From the NCBI GenBank assembly GCA_934552695.1, contig CAKTER010000102.1:1-5981 (forward strand): a DNA stretch of 5,981 bases, in the 5' to 3' direction. The stretch's first letter is position 1; the number at the start of each line of letters is the position of its first letter. This stretch comes from an uncultured Eubacteriales bacterium (GTDB lineage Bacteria; Bacillota; Clostridia; Lachnospirales; Anaerotignaceae). The translations under genes were made by a program, and so were the position numbers. Shown piece after piece: positions 5,813-5,981 of the stretch. The notes beneath the pieces were generated by a model. The model did no database searches, was not told where the DNA came from, and saw only the letters and a program-made list of their open reading frames with translations.

Positions 5813-5981
5813 ATGTGTGGTTTTTGCGGCTTTACCGGTCAGGTTGTGGATTGGCAACAGGGGCGGGAGGAAGTTTTGACCCGGATGATGAACAAAATTA
5901 TCCACCGGGGCCCCGACGACGCCGGGAGCTTTTTGGACGAGGGTGCGGCCCTTGGATTCCGGCGGCTGTCCATTATCGACC
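5813..5981 (+). CDS. asnB: Asparagine synthase (glutamine-hydrolysing), 3'-partial
   Basis: Only the first 56 codons are in the window. The N-terminus MCGFCGFTG is that of class II (Ntn) glutamine amidotransferases, with Cys2 becoming the N-terminal nucleophile after Met removal. HRGPDD (residues 32-37) and RRLSIID (50-56) are conserved glutaminase-domain segments of AsnB, which transfers glutamine-derived ammonia to activated aspartate in an ATP-dependent reaction. The ATG at 5813 is required to place Cys at position 2 and has AGGAGG (5800-5805) seven bases upstream; the in-frame ATG at 5807 is one base from that site and would bury the nucleophile. Other class II amidotransferases such as GlmS and PurF begin differently, but an AsnB-like enzyme of another pathway cannot be ruled out without the synthetase domain. 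Confidence 0.88.
   Translation, partial: MCGFCGFTGQVVDWQQGREEVLTRMMNKIIHRGPDDAGSFLDEGAALGFRRLSIID

Overview
The window is GC-rich, tightly packed chromosomal DNA with every recognisable gene on the + strand. The gene families and their order point to a Gram-positive Firmicute, most likely a GC-rich member of the Clostridia (an Oscillospirales/Ruminococcaceae-type gut bacterium). The reasons are a RicT (YaaT) homologue followed by TrmN6 and RsmI, which is the yaaT-yabB-rsmI neighbourhood of Bacillus and Clostridia; a PrdX/ProXp-type editing protein; strong AGGAGG-type ribosome binding sites; and sigma-A-like promoters. The species cannot be named from sequence reading alone. Arg is mostly CGG, while Phe is mostly TTT.

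Layout. 1-1530: ricT, cut at its 5' end by the window edge, with an unusually long Arg/Glu/Asn/Pro/Gly-rich C-terminal tail. 1534-2274: trmN6, starting with TTG and translationally coupled to ricT. 2280-2303: a short GC hairpin followed by four T. 2324-3196: rsmI. 3220-3729: a ProXp/PrdX-type aminoacyl-tRNA deacylase. 3779-5209: a fold-type I PLP enzyme of the Orn/Lys/Arg decarboxylase family. 5206-5234: a good sigma-A-type promoter. 5257-5709: a 150-residue protein of unknown function with an N-terminal membrane anchor. 5723-5748: an intrinsic terminator. 5762-5790: a second promoter. 5813-5981: the first 56 codons of asparagine synthase B, cut at the 3' edge. No stretch longer than 300 bases lacks a gene; the longest gap is 5710-5812.

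The first five genes look like one transcription unit entering from the left. Gaps are 3 to 49 bases, no promoter is visible between them, and the products centre on RNA handling and translation: RicT in mRNA processing with RNase Y, TrmN6 in tRNA modification, RsmI in 16S rRNA modification and the ProXp-like protein in clearing mischarged tRNA. The PLP decarboxylase relative fits the metabolic fringe of this neighbourhood; Bacillus subtilis has a relative, yaaO, a few genes upstream of yaaT. The last two genes have their own promoters, with strikingly similar promoter and ribosome-binding-site geometry.

I see no CRISPR array, insertion sequence, phage gene, defence system or RNA gene. The items most worth a second look are the disordered RicT tail, the unknown membrane-anchored protein at 5257-5709, the matched promoter/RBS cassettes and the hairpin before rsmI.
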